Source: JAZNQN01 sp045656005 (lineage in GTDB: Bacteria > Bacillota > Clostridia > UMGS1883 > UMGS1540). Taken from it: a stretch of 64,000 bases of DNA. Made by a program: the position numbers and the translations under genes. Within the stretch, counting starts at the first letter, position 1; each line of letters opens with the position of its first letter. Below the pieces are notes generated by a model that worked only from the letters and a program-made list of their open reading frames with translations, searched no databases and was not told the DNA's origin. Positions 44,771 to 53,712 of this stretch are shown here, piece after piece. Location of the stretch: the NCBI GenBank assembly GCA_045656005.1, contig JAZOQG010000032.1:1-64000 (forward strand). The letters run 5' to 3'.

Positions 44771-45658
44771 TTAAACGTGAAGATGCTTTCTTACTGCAAT
44801 AAGACTTCCCAAAGCACCAATCATGGCACCGAATATAAGAAGTACTCCTATAAGAAGCGGCAAAATTGTTCCTGTCGGCAAAAGTTTTACTGCACCGAAA
44901 TAATTTGTTGCCAAATCTGTGACAAAGGAAACGGCACCGCTTAAAATCAAAATCGAAATAATTGCACCTATGATACCAACAAAAATGCCTTCGATTATAA
45001 ATGGCCAACGTATAAACCAGTCGGTAGCACCGACGTATTTCATAATATGTATTTCTTTTTGTCTTGCATGAATGTCAAGTTTTATTGTGTTTGTAATAAT
45101 GAAAACTGCTATAATTGCAAGCAAAACTGTGAAAAGAATACACCCTTTTCTTATAAATGAGGTTGCGGATATAACGTTGTCGATAGTATCCATTGAGGTT
45201 ACAACCTCATCAATGCCTTTTATTTTGGAAAGTTTTTCAACAAGTGCTGAAACCTCTGTGATGTTTTCAGGAATAATTCTGCACGATGCAGGGAGAAAAT
45301 CAGCAGGGTCAAGTCCGTCAAGCACTACTGCTTTGTCACCGAGCATGTTCTTATAATTTTCATAAGCCTGTTGTCTGGTTTCAAAGGTTACAGTTCCGAT
45401 TCCTTCAACTGCTTTAACTGCATTTAAAACTGCCGTTTCATCTTCCGCAGTTGCCTCCATAGGAAGGTAAACCTGGATTTCACACTGGTCCTCAACCTGT
45501 CTTGTTATAAAATTAATATTAAGTCCTATTACCATGAAAAAGCCAAAAAGTATAAGGCAACCCATAACCGTTATTATGGAAGTAAGAGCCATGGGTTTAT
45601 TATACCATATGCTTTTAAACGCTTCACTGCAATAGTAACGGAAACCTCTAAACGCCAA
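44771..45658 (-). CDS. ftsX: Cell division protein FtsX
   Basis: Membrane half of the FtsEX complex, which transmits ATP hydrolysis to an outside peptidoglycan hydrolase. Four helices are visible: one near the N-terminus (LTSIITVMGCLILFGFFMVIG), then an extracellular domain of ~120 residues, then three C-terminal helices. The start is uncertain: the TTG at 45658 (MAFRGFRYY) is 8 bases after AAGGTGG, while a GTG at 45670 would also fit. Either overlaps the ftsE 3' end, indicating coupled translation. Confidence 0.92.
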   Translation of the reverse strand: MAFRGFRYYCSEAFKSIWYNKPMALTSIITVMGCLILFGFFMVIGLNINFITRQVEDQCEIQVYLPMEATAEDETAVLNAVKAVEGIGTVTFETRQQAYENYKNMLGDKAVVLDGLDPADFLPASCRIIPENITEVSALVEKLSKIKGIDEVVTSMDTIDNVISATSFIRKGCILFTVLLAIIAVFIITNTIKLDIHARQKEIHIMKYVGATDWFIRWPFIIEGIFVGIIGAIISILILSGAVSFVTDLATNYFGAVKLLPTGTILPLLIGVLLIFGAMIGALGSLIAVRKHLHV

Positions 45659-46337
45659 CGTTGTAACCACCTTTCTCCTCATCATGCAAAATGGAACCCA
45701 TGTCAAGGGTTATTACACGTTTTTGCATTGAGTTTACTATTTTTTCAGCATGGGTTGCCATAACAATTGTGGTTCCCTTGCGATTTATTTTTTCGAGAAT
45801 TGCCATGATTTCGTCAGAACGCTTAAGGTCTAAATTTCCTGTCGGCTCATCGGCAATAAGAATAGATGGGTTGTTGGCAAGAGCTCTTGCCATAGAAACT
45901 CTCTGCTGTTCACCGCCTGAAAGCTGAGAAGGATATGCTCTTGCTTTGTGTGAAAGGTCAACAAGGCTTAAAACCTCGGGCACACGGCGGCGGATTTGCT
46001 TTGACGGTGCGCCAACAACATTCATAGCGAATGCTACGTTATCGTAAACAGTTCTGTTTTGCAAAAGTCTGAAATCCTGAAAAACTACACCCAAACTGCG
46101 GCGCAGTGCAGGGATTTCACGGCGCTGAAGCTCGCCGATATTAAAGCCATTTACTAAAACAGTTCCGCTTGTGGGGCGTTCTTCACAAAGAAGCATCCTG
46201 ATTATGGAGGATTTACCTGCACCGCTATGACCTACCAAAAACACAAACTCACCTTTTTCTATGGTGAAGCTCACGTTGTCAAGGGCTATGGTATTGTTAT
46301 CCTCATAAATCTTACTGACATTGTCGAAAACTATCAT
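45648..46337 (-). CDS. ftsE: Cell division ATP-binding protein FtsE
   Basis: ABC ATPase partner of FtsX. The 229-residue protein has Walker A GHSGAGKSSIIRMLL, Q-loop GVVFQDFRLL, signature LSGGEQQRVSMARAL and Walker B ILIADEPTGNLD, with the FtsE-typical opening MIVFDNVSKIYE. First gene of the ftsEX-M23-ctpA cluster. Confidence 0.97.
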   Translation of the reverse strand: MIVFDNVSKIYEDNNTIALDNVSFTIEKGEFVFLVGHSGAGKSSIIRMLLCEERPTSGTVLVNGFNIGELQRREIPALRRSLGVVFQDFRLLQNRTVYDNVAFAMNVVGAPSKQIRRRVPEVLSLVDLSHKARAYPSQLSGGEQQRVSMARALANNPSILIADEPTGNLDLKRSDEIMAILEKINRKGTTIVMATHAEKIVNSMQKRVITLDMGSILHDEEKGGYNVGV

Positions 46338-46371
46338 AAATTAAATCTCCCAAAAGTTTTCTCATTTCAAA

Positions 46372-47463
46372 TTAAAGTTTGATAGGATTTGAAGTGAGAT
46401 ATTTTTTAACCATCATTGCAACCTTGAAAATGATGGCATGTTCAAAAATACGAAGGTCAAGACCGGTAAGTTTCTGAACTTTATCGAGTCTGTATACAAG
46501 AGTATTTCTGTGAACATAAAGCTGACGTGATGTTTCGGAAACATTGAGATTATTCTCAAAGAATTTCTGAATTGTATAAATTGTTTCCTGGTCTAAAACA
46601 TCAATGGATTCTTTTTTGAATACTTCCGAAAGGAAAAGTTCGCAAAGAGTTGTGGGAAGGTGGTATATAAGTCTTGCGATACCAAGGTTATCATAGGAAA
46701 CAATTTCCTTGTCAGTATCAAAAACTTTGCCAACTTCAAGTGCAACGCATGCATCCTTGTAGGATTTTGCCAGTGTGGTAATATTCTGCGAAACAGTTCC
46801 TATTCCGACAATAGCATGGCACATAGCCTCGGAGCTTAAGGTGGAAATTATACTTCTTGCAATTTCCTTGCACTGCTCTGTGGAATATGTATTTATTTCC
46901 TTAACGAGAACATAAGTATTTTCATCAATGCTTACAACGAAATCGTGGAGTCTGTCGGGGAAGAGGCTCTGGAGCACTTCATTAACAGATAAATCAGAGA
47001 AATTCAGAGTTTTTATAAGAAAAACTATTCTCTGTTGTTCATATGTAACACGAAGATCTTTTGCTTTTGACATAAGGTCCCCTGTGAGAATATTGTCAAG
47101 TATAACATTTTTCATAAAATTGAATTTATCAAATTTTTCATCGTGAATTTTTTTAATTCCGTTAATACTTATCATAAGTACGTCGAGATTTTTCTCTGCA
47201 CTACTGTCAGTACCTTTTGCAAAATAAATATAATCCATTGAAGGATTTGCAGCAGGGCAACAGAAAGTGTAACCTGCAAGAGAAAAAGAATGACCGCTGT
47301 CGGATGCAAGTTCAAGTATTTCTGCCATATTTGTTTCAATCTCTGCAATCGGACCTTCAGGTGAGAAAATCATATTATCGTCAATTATTCCGATAACTCC
47401 TGAAAGAGCATCACCCAGTTTTGCAATGGTAGAAGTAATAATTTTGTTAGTCAACTTGTCCAC
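46372..47463 (-). CDS. PucR/CdaR-type transcriptional regulator
   Basis: A 363-residue regulator. The C-terminal ~60 residues form a PucR-type helix-turn-helix (NLNVSETSRQLYVHRNTLVYRLDKVQKLTGLDLRIFEHA). The middle resembles the GGDEF-like domain common in this family (VSIDENTYVLVKEI), and the N-terminal part has no recognised ligand domain. The target is unknown; it stands upstream of ftsE on the same strand with a 34-base gap. Confidence 0.88.
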   Translation of the reverse strand: MDKLTNKIITSTIAKLGDALSGVIGIIDDNMIFSPEGPIAEIETNMAEILELASDSGHSFSLAGYTFCCPAANPSMDYIYFAKGTDSSAEKNLDVLMISINGIKKIHDEKFDKFNFMKNVILDNILTGDLMSKAKDLRVTYEQQRIVFLIKTLNFSDLSVNEVLQSLFPDRLHDFVVSIDENTYVLVKEINTYSTEQCKEIARSIISTLSSEAMCHAIVGIGTVSQNITTLAKSYKDACVALEVGKVFDTDKEIVSYDNLGIARLIYHLPTTLCELFLSEVFKKESIDVLDQETIYTIQKFFENNLNVSETSRQLYVHRNTLVYRLDKVQKLTGLDLRIFEHAIIFKVAMMVKKYLTSNPIKL

Positions 47464-47648
47464 TCCTTTAATTAAACTATCCTAACATATATAATAACCT
47501 TTTTTTCGAGATTTTGCAAGGAAAAATATAATAATTTAACAAAATTTTTAAATATTTTTGCAGTACAAGAAAAAAACTCCAATATTTTATTTACAAATTG
47601 AGTCTTATGTGATAACATAATAAGATAAAAAGAAAAGGAAGTGCTTAA

Positions 47649-48179
47649 ATGACAAATATTTGGCATCACATAAACCCAAGAAGAATTTCACCTGATGATT
47701 TTATAGCATGTATCGAAATCCCAAAGGGCGGAAAAAACAAATACGAAATGGACAAGGAAACAGGACTTTTGTATCTTGACAGGGTTTTATATACTTCAAC
47801 ACACTATCCTGCAAATTATGGATTTATTCCGAGAACATATGCATCGGATGATGACCCTTTGGATGTTTTGGTGCTTTGTCAGGAGAGCATTGTGCCTATG
47901 ACACTTGTAAGATGCTATCCCATCGGTGTTGTAAACATGATTGATAATGAGGAAGAGGATGAAAAGATAATTGCCATTCCGTTTAATGACCCTACATATA
48001 ATTCGTTTACGGATATCTCTCAGCTTCCCGAACATACTTTTGATGAAATTACTCACTTTTTCAAGGTTTATAAATCTCTTGAAAGCAAGGAAACCGTTGT
48101 AAGTGAGGTTAAAGGACCTGAATTTGCAAGAGAAATAATAAAGAGAAGCATCAAAAGATATAAAGATTGTTTTTGCTGA
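47649..48179 (+). CDS. ppa: Inorganic pyrophosphatase (family I)
   Basis: Hydrolyses pyrophosphate to phosphate in the cytoplasm. The 176-residue enzyme has IEIPKGGKNKYEMDKETGLLYLDRVLY, HYPANYGFIPRTYA and the metal-binding signature DDDPLDVLVL. An ATG follows AAAAGGAAG. The island of mobile genes starts directly after it; the enzyme itself ends with a plausible C-terminus and appears intact. Confidence 0.96.
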   Translation: MTNIWHHINPRRISPDDFIACIEIPKGGKNKYEMDKETGLLYLDRVLYTSTHYPANYGFIPRTYASDDDPLDVLVLCQESIVPMTLVRCYPIGVVNMIDNEEEDEKIIAIPFNDPTYNSFTDISQLPEHTFDEITHFFKVYKSLESKETVVSEVKGPEFAREIIKRSIKRYKDCFC

Positions 48180-48229
48180 TTGTTGAAAGTATTGCTAAGT
48201 TCATGCATGAATTTAATTTGATATATTTG

Positions 48230-48646
48230 ATAATTGGGATAGATTTGAAGATTTCCTTAAATGCTACCGAGCTTGAGGTCGAGCAAATACTAATGGAGAA
48301 AATCAAGGACAAGGATAATGTCGAAAGATATGAAAGAATGATAGAAAAGCGAAACAGAGAAATCGAAGGCTTCAAAAATGAGATTGCAAAAATAGAGAAC
48401 ATCGATAAAATTATCAAAGAGAGAAAAAAGGCAATGCTCGAAAATGCAAATCTGCTTGATAAGATATTAAGTGAAAAGGAACTGAGCCACACAAATCTGT
48501 GTCTGCTGTTAGAAAAAATAATAATTCACGAAGATGAATACGGACTCCGCCTTGAAATACGAATGAAAGCACCATTCCTTGAAAAAAGTTATACAGATGA
48601 AATCGGTATGATATATGAGGACGATTACGAGGAAGTATCAGCCTGA
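48230..48646 (+). pseudogene. C-terminal remnant of a large serine recombinase
   Basis: The open frame reads a charged coiled coil (MEKIKDKDNVERYERMIEKR ... KAMLENANLLDKIL) followed by a short beta-rich end LLLEKIIIHEDEYGLRLEIRMKAPF. This layout is typical of the last ~130 residues of resolvase-type large serine recombinases. The catalytic N-terminal domain is missing and there is no good ribosome site. It seems to be debris of an earlier integration next to ppa. Confidence 0.65.
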
Positions 48647-48662
48647 CAAATAACAGGCACGA

Positions 48663-48696
48663 AAAAAGCTTACAGTTGAAATCCTGTAAGCTTTTT
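48663..48696. terminator. Strong hairpin with A and T runs after the recombinase remnant
   Basis: A5-GCTTACAG / CTGTAAGC-T5 with an 8-nt loop: a 13-bp stem that can end transcription in both directions. Confidence 0.82.
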
Positions 48697-48756
48697 GTCG
48701 GTGGTGCGGATGAAGGGACTGTTACTCTTTTTAAGGGAGTGCCCTGTATCGCACTT

Positions 48757-50388
48757 TTAACCTGCTTTTTCTATATTCAGTTCGCTATTAAACTCTACTG
48801 TTCCAACAAACTTATAATAAATATTTATATCCTGATAAGTTTCACCTTGGTATTCGTACTTTTCGCCGACTTCAATTCTGTCTATAAGCTCATGGAGAAT
48901 CTCGTATGTGAGTTCTTTAATTCCTATGTACTTTTCAATTAAGTTTACAAAGTCTATGGCATTATCCTTTGACTTATGATATTCATTAAGCTCGCTTTCA
49001 ATTCTCGATGCCTCGGCTTTTAATTCGGCCTGTTCTTCTTCATATCCTGCGAGGAGTGATGCCATTCTCTCGCTTGATAAATTTCCTAAAACTGAATTTT
49101 CGTATGTCTTTGTTATAAGTATTTCAAGCTCGCCGATTCTTTTGTTTGCTTTTGCAAGCTTTCGTTGATTGTCTTTAGTTTCTGCCATAATCTTTTGCTC
49201 GTTGCATTTAAGTGCCGCTTTGTATAGTGCATCTCTGTCGGTTTCTAATAACACAGTCTTTGTGTAGATGTCTGCAAGGACTACACCATATAACTCGTCA
49301 TACCTTATATAATGAGATGGGCAGTATTGCTTACCATTCAGGTTATATGTATTGCACACATAAGACTTGGTTGCATTTGAGAACACCAAGGCTTTTTTAC
49401 AATCCATACATTTTATTATCTTAGCAAAGATTTGTGTTTCACCTGTTTTGGTTTCTCTTGACCGACTTTCAAGCAATTTTTGTACTTCATCAAAGGTCTG
49501 CTTATCAATTATCGGTTCATGGGTATTTTCTACCACAATCCATTCATCCTTGGGGACATCCCTGAACTTCTTTGACTTAAAAGGCTTTTCTTTTCTGTGA
49601 TTTACCATATTGCCTATGTAAACTTCGTTTATAAGCATATCTCCCACAGTATCATCACACCAATAACATTCGTCATCGTGTGCGGTCATAGCAGAGTAAT
49701 GATTCATTCCCTGAGCTTTTGCATAGGCGGCAGGAGTAGGGATTTTTTCTTCGTGAAGAATTTTCGTTATTTTCCTTTTTCCATAGCCTTGCTTAGCCAA
49801 GTCGAAGATATGTCTTACAATACGTGCAACCTCTTCATCGATTATAAGATGATGCTTGTCCTTCGGGTCCTTTTTGTATCCGTATGGCGCTTTAGCTCCA
49901 AGGAACCAACCCGATTCCGATTTGGTTTTGTATGCCGACCTTGTCTTTTCGGATATATCTCTTGGATACATTGCATTATACATATTCTTAAAGGTTGCAA
50001 TTTGTTGATAACCATTTAAGTATGTATCAACGCCATCATCTATTGCAATAAAACGAATGCCTCTTGCTATGAAAATGTCCTCGTAATATAGATTTGCCTG
50101 AACATCATTTCTGCCAAGCCTTGATAAATCTTTTACGATTATGCAGTTGGCATTTCCTTCTTCAACATCTCGCATCATTGCCTGAAATTCAGGCCTTTCA
50201 AAGAATACTCCTGATTCACCGTCATCTACATATTCCTTGCGGATTATAATGTTATTTTTGTTGGCGAAACTCGATGTTTTCATTCTTTGGGTTTCTATGC
50301 TTATGCTCTCTGCATTTGCTGAACGCTTATCTTCTTTGGATAACCTTAGATATAAATTTGCTATCCATAACGTTTCTCTTTTTGCCAT
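48757..50388 (-). CDS. Large serine recombinase of the mobilizable element
   Basis: A 543-residue site-specific recombinase that would integrate and excise the element. The N-terminal resolvase domain has the catalytic-Ser region LYLRLSKEDKR, the FERPEFQAMM motif and IVKDLSRLGRNDV. The recombinase domain (ISEKTRSAYKTKSESGWFLGAKAPYGYKK) is followed by a zinc ribbon (CMDCKKAL ... CPSHYI) and a C-terminal coiled coil. Full length for TnpX-like enzymes. It sits at the left end of the element reading outward, as usual. An extended -10 box (TGTGGTATAAT) lies upstream inside a 10-bp inverted repeat (50413-50461). Confidence 0.95.
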   Translation of the reverse strand: MAKRETLWIANLYLRLSKEDKRSANAESISIETQRMKTSSFANKNNIIIRKEYVDDGESGVFFERPEFQAMMRDVEEGNANCIIVKDLSRLGRNDVQANLYYEDIFIARGIRFIAIDDGVDTYLNGYQQIATFKNMYNAMYPRDISEKTRSAYKTKSESGWFLGAKAPYGYKKDPKDKHHLIIDEEVARIVRHIFDLAKQGYGKRKITKILHEEKIPTPAAYAKAQGMNHYSAMTAHDDECYWCDDTVGDMLINEVYIGNMVNHRKEKPFKSKKFRDVPKDEWIVVENTHEPIIDKQTFDEVQKLLESRSRETKTGETQIFAKIIKCMDCKKALVFSNATKSYVCNTYNLNGKQYCPSHYIRYDELYGVVLADIYTKTVLLETDRDALYKAALKCNEQKIMAETKDNQRKLAKANKRIGELEILITKTYENSVLGNLSSERMASLLAGYEEEQAELKAEASRIESELNEYHKSKDNAIDFVNLIEKYIGIKELTYEILHELIDRIEVGEKYEYQGETYQDINIYYKFVGTVEFNSELNIEKAG

Positions 50389-50412
50389 TTAAATTCTCCT
50401 TTCTCTTAAGGG

Positions 50413-50462
50413 AAACGGCTGTGTAAATGCTATAGTAATTATACCACATACCACAGCCGTTA
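50413..50462 (-). promoter_or_regulatory. Inverted repeat around the recombinase promoter
   Basis: AACGGCTGTG and CACAGCCGTT frame ~28 bases that contain TGTGGTATAAT on the minus strand, an extended -10 element just upstream of the serine recombinase gene. The position suggests regulated recombinase expression; no clear -35 box was seen. Confidence 0.5.
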
Positions 50463-50485
50463 TCCAGATAAATCACCGAAGTTCT

Positions 50486-50704
50486 TTAAGAAACTTCACG
50501 GCTTATGATGTTATTTACTCTGTCCCTTAAGGATATTTCCTCTCCGGCGAAGTGGGAGGTTGTCCTGAATATCTTATTACCAATCTCGTAATAGATATTG
50601 AAGTTTCCATCCACATACGCACCCTTGAAATTATCAATAGGGGTATCGCCGGGCTTTATTCTCTTGTAAATAAGATAGTAACTTGGAAGAACAATTTTCT
50701 TCAT
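50486..50704 (-). CDS. Small hypothetical protein of the mobilizable element
   Basis: A 72-residue soluble protein I do not recognise (MKKIVLPSYYLIYKRIKPGD at the start). The ATG at 50704 follows AAAGGATGG. It lies downstream of the mobilization genes on the same strand. A GAAGTT / AACTTC-type hairpin spans its stop. Confidence 0.6.
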   Translation of the reverse strand: MKKIVLPSYYLIYKRIKPGDTPIDNFKGAYVDGNFNIYYEIGNKIFRTTSHFAGEEISLRDRVNNIISREVS

Positions 50705-50718
50705 ACAACCATCCTTTC

Positions 50719-51030
50719 TTATACAAATGATAGAAGCCACCAAAGTGTTACAATGACAGCCGGTGCACATAGAATAATCGCGCCCGATATTTGAAATACT
50801 CTCAGCGAAATCTTTTTCATATGCTTGTCTGCTTCTTCATAAATCTTATCATCGATTCGAGAAACAGTTGTTTTAACATAACTGATGGTTTCATCAATCT
50901 TGCTGGTTTTATCGTAGGCAAGGGTGTCAATCTTGCCTTCGATAACCTCTAATCTGCTGAGTATTTCACCAAGCGTATCAGATTTCTTTTTCTGATTAAG
51001 CTGCTTGGTTTCTCTGATATCTATACTCAT
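50719..51030 (-). CDS. Coiled-coil protein with C-terminal membrane helix, mobilization cluster
   Basis: A 103-residue protein: a charged coiled coil (residues ~18-70, ILSRLEVIEGKIDTLAYDK) and one C-terminal helix (GAIILCAPAVIVTLWWLL). Tail-anchored accessory proteins of this build occur beside relaxases in Firmicutes mobilizable elements and may link the relaxosome to the membrane; that role is inferred from context. Its start overlaps the stop of the next upstream gene by 1 base. Confidence 0.72.
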   Translation of the reverse strand: MSIDIRETKQLNQKKKSDTLGEILSRLEVIEGKIDTLAYDKTSKIDETISYVKTTVSRIDDKIYEEADKHMKKISLRVFQISGAIILCAPAVIVTLWWLLSFV

Positions 51031-51419
51031 TAGTCATATCTCCTTTCTTCATTCCATAATTTCACTGATGGAATTTTCTTGGCTTCTTCGACAGCGTGTC
51101 CATACACACCGTCTATGTATTCCTGAGACCATTCATATTCATTTGCTAACAGCATGAATAATTGTGTTCCTGCTACGATGTCCTTGAACTGCATTTTTGC
51201 AATTCTGTCGCCAAGCCTGTTAATCATTCCTTCCAGTGTTTTTGAAAGTATTTCACCGAAATAACTTTCGTTATGCTTAAGGTGTAAGTGCAGTACATAG
51301 AACTGAACTGCCTTTTCGTAGAATTCACTCATTGAGCTGCATTCCACAGTCTTAATTAAGCATTCAGCCTCAGCCTGAAGCTTAGGCTCTATACTAAAAC
51401 TAACTTTTGTTTTAGCCAT
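51030..51419 (-). CDS. Ribbon-helix-helix-like relaxosome accessory protein
   Basis: A 129-residue protein whose first ~45 residues (KVSFSIEPKLQAEAECLIKTVECSSMSEFYEKAVQFYV) look like a ribbon-helix-helix DNA-binding domain. It lies 1 base after the relaxase gene, the place where MobC-type accessory proteins that bind oriT usually lie. The C-terminal ~80 residues are helical without a recognised motif. Confidence 0.72.
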   Translation of the reverse strand: MAKTKVSFSIEPKLQAEAECLIKTVECSSMSEFYEKAVQFYVLHLHLKHNESYFGEILSKTLEGMINRLGDRIAKMQFKDIVAGTQLFMLLANEYEWSQEYIDGVYGHAVEEAKKIPSVKLWNEERRYD

Positions 51420-51420
51420 A

Positions 51421-52527
51421 TTACATTCCTCCCATCTTGATACCTAAAGCTTGCTTTTTCTGTGCCAGCTTTACATATTCTTTTTTGTCCATACTATATG
51501 GTCGCCTGCGAGATTCCTGTCTGTTCTCTTCCTGACATCGACCTTCAAATACCTTGCAGATATTGAAGACTAATTCGCCGATGACATTATCTATATTATT
51601 ACTTTCTACGCTTTTCTCGCTTGCCGCAGAAATGATTTGATTTCGTATCTTATTAAATTCTCTGTTATCGTATAGCTCTGGGAAATCAATTTCATCTTCC
51701 TGATAGTAACCCATAATTCTACCTTGTATGTTACACCATTCTTTGTAGAATGCTGCAACGTTCTTATCCTCTGACAGCTTTTTATATATGCTGTTTACAA
51801 TCTCTTTCTGTTCCTTTGACAGATATGAATACACTTTTTTACCTTTATAGGTTTGCATTTCATCTGCCAATTTTTGAAAGAGAGTGTTGATTTTGGTGTT
51901 TGGTTTTACACTGAAATCTTTTTTCAATTCCCGTATTCTATCCTTGGATTTCTCAACTAACTTTTCGCGCATTTGAGTCTTTTCATCATACAGATGAAAT
52001 AGCTCGTCTCTACATATTTCTCTTACCATACAGGATTTCATTTGCTCAATCCCATTTTTAGTTAAAAAACCACCACCCGAAGCAGAATACACTAGCATGT
52101 GTATGTGTGGGTGGTGGTCTTTATTATGGAATGCTGCATACCATCTTAAGTCATCAAGTGGTATCTTATATATTCTAGCTATGTCTGCCTGTTTGGATTG
52201 AATGAGCGTTTGCCACGCCCTTGCATTATCATATCCAAACCTTGTTGCATCTTCTCTTGTAAGAGACAACATTGGCAACCAAACATTACATTTAAGCTCT
52301 TTTAATTCTTCTAAAACTTCGTTCAGATTCAGATCCGTTTTATTGGAAAACAAACCATGAGTTCCGAACTTTTCTACCTTTGGCCTTGTTGCAATATAGT
52401 TGGCATTGATGACTACTTTGTTATTAATAGACTTGTCCACACCTATACGTCTTGCTATGTACCCGGCTTTACCTGCCGCTTTACCGCCTTTAACATACGG
52501 GCTTTTGAAAACTACCGCGACTGACAT
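51421..52527 (-). CDS. MOB relaxase (MobP-type)
   Basis: A ~368-residue relaxase that would nick oriT and pilot the transferred strand through a helper conjugation system. The three-histidine signature reads HNKDHHPHIHMLVYS near residue 150, with an upstream LSLTREDATRFG region that would hold the strand-transfer domain and a Tyr near the N-terminus. The ATG at 52527 is chosen (AAAGGAGG upstream). No type IV secretion genes are present, so the element is mobilizable and not self-transmissible. Confidence 0.9.
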   Translation of the reverse strand: MSVAVVFKSPYVKGGKAAGKAGYIARRIGVDKSINNKVVINANYIATRPKVEKFGTHGLFSNKTDLNLNEVLEELKELKCNVWLPMLSLTREDATRFGYDNARAWQTLIQSKQADIARIYKIPLDDLRWYAAFHNKDHHPHIHMLVYSASGGGFLTKNGIEQMKSCMVREICRDELFHLYDEKTQMREKLVEKSKDRIRELKKDFSVKPNTKINTLFQKLADEMQTYKGKKVYSYLSKEQKEIVNSIYKKLSEDKNVAAFYKEWCNIQGRIMGYYQEDEIDFPELYDNREFNKIRNQIISAASEKSVESNNIDNVIGELVFNICKVFEGRCQEENRQESRRRPYSMDKKEYVKLAQKKQALGIKMGGM

Positions 52528-52547
52528 AAATTTTCCTCCTTTCTTCA

Positions 52548-52750
52548 AAGCACCACTTTTGCATCCCTTGTTTTCTTGCTATACCTGCATTCGCAAGATA
52601 TTGGATGCTCATTTAGCACCAATTTTTGAAATCTTCCCCTGATAGGGAATCCCCCGAACGGCACTGCCGGTCGGTGTTTGAGGGCACGGAGATGCTGTTA
52701 GAGCACCGTGCCTTTATCCTGCTTACTTTTATTTAGCGGATATTTCTCAA
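52548..52750. other. Probable origin of transfer (oriT) region
   Basis: A ~430-base gap between the relaxase and the cargo genes has no ORF. It holds a nested inverted repeat (GCATCC 52561 / GGATGC 52603, with CTTGC / GCAAG inside), then a GC-rich stretch with CCGAACGGCACTGCCGGTCGG, then a hairpin GGCACGG / CCGTGCC (52683-52712) with TGCT / AGCA inside. Such repeats right before a relaxase gene are typical of oriT. The nick site cannot be fixed by eye. Confidence 0.6.
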
Positions 52751-52957
52751 ATTAAAGAGTTTCTTTTCATACTTTTCACATCCTTTCAAAAGAAAAAACC
52801 TTCGAACCATTGACTTTCGGAGACAGAGATGATATAATCAAGAAACAAAGGAACGGTAACTTTATTTCTTGGTAAGGTTAGTTTAACACAATTAAAAACT
52901 TTTGTCAAGACACAAAATATTAAAAATTATATTTCTTTAATCTTGAGGTGAAAAAAT

Positions 52958-53707
52958 ATGAATTTACGAGTGGAATTTATCGGAGAAAAAATTATAATTC
53001 GGACTGAAAAAAAGATAGTGGAGTATCAACTTGGAACCATAACCTGTATGATATCTGCTGGTGAATGGGACGAACTTTTACAGTTTTTAGAGGCTCAAAA
53101 AGATTATAAAAAGATAGAAAAGTATGCAACTAATTTTTTAGATAAGTGTTTTTACAGCAGAGAGAAAATTTCAAAAATAAATGGATATATGCTCTGCGAT
53201 AGTGAACTGAATTTAAGTAATAAAAATTATATTTCAAACAAAAAAGTAAGCGGAAGAATGTTGCAGGGAAAAGCAGATTTAGTTGTTTTGGATGTTTATT
53301 TAATTGATTCACTAATTGATTTAATTAATCTTGAAATGATGTACGCAGTTATCAATGATATGCCGATTAACAAATGCAAGAATTGTAATAAATATTTTGT
53401 TGCCGGCAATGCCGCAGCTCTATTTTGTGACAGACTTTATACGGAAGATAAAACCTGCAAGCAGTTCGGCGGAAAGAAATCTTTTGTTGATAAATTAAAA
53501 AGAGACGAGGCGCTTTTAAGATACGAAAAAGTGTATCAAGCAACTTACTATCGCTTACGAAAAGCAGAGAAACAAGATGAAATTGATGCATTAAACAAGC
53601 GATTACAAGATCTAAAAAACTGGCGAGTAAGATACAAAAACGGAGAGGTTAAAGAGAAACCTTTTATCGAATTTGTTGAAGGATATGGATGGGTAAAGAA
53701 GGAGTAG
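52958..53707 (+). CDS. Zinc-finger protein (DUF6076-like), first gene of the defence cargo operon
   Basis: A 249-residue protein with an N-terminal domain of unknown fold and a C-terminal part built around INKCKNCNKYFVAGNAAALFCDR ... KTCKQFGGKKSF, a C-x2-C ... C ... C zinc-binding pattern followed by a charged helical stretch. From memory this fits the DUF6076 family; its function is unknown. It starts with ATG behind TTGAGGTG and ends 5 bases before hamA, so the three genes are one transcription unit. It may regulate or assist Hachiman, or be unrelated cargo. Confidence 0.75.
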   Translation: MNLRVEFIGEKIIIRTEKKIVEYQLGTITCMISAGEWDELLQFLEAQKDYKKIEKYATNFLDKCFYSREKISKINGYMLCDSELNLSNKNYISNKKVSGRMLQGKADLVVLDVYLIDSLIDLINLEMMYAVINDMPINKCKNCNKYFVAGNAAALFCDRLYTEDKTCKQFGGKKSFVDKLKRDEALLRYEKVYQATYYRLRKAEKQDEIDALNKRLQDLKNWRVRYKNGEVKEKPFIEFVEGYGWVKKE

Positions 53708-53712
53708 TTTTT

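Noticed and set aside
48676..48942. 88-codon plus-strand open frame next to the serine recombinase.
   Set aside because: It overlaps the recombinase 3' end and a terminator, has no ribosome site and reads as antisense sequence.
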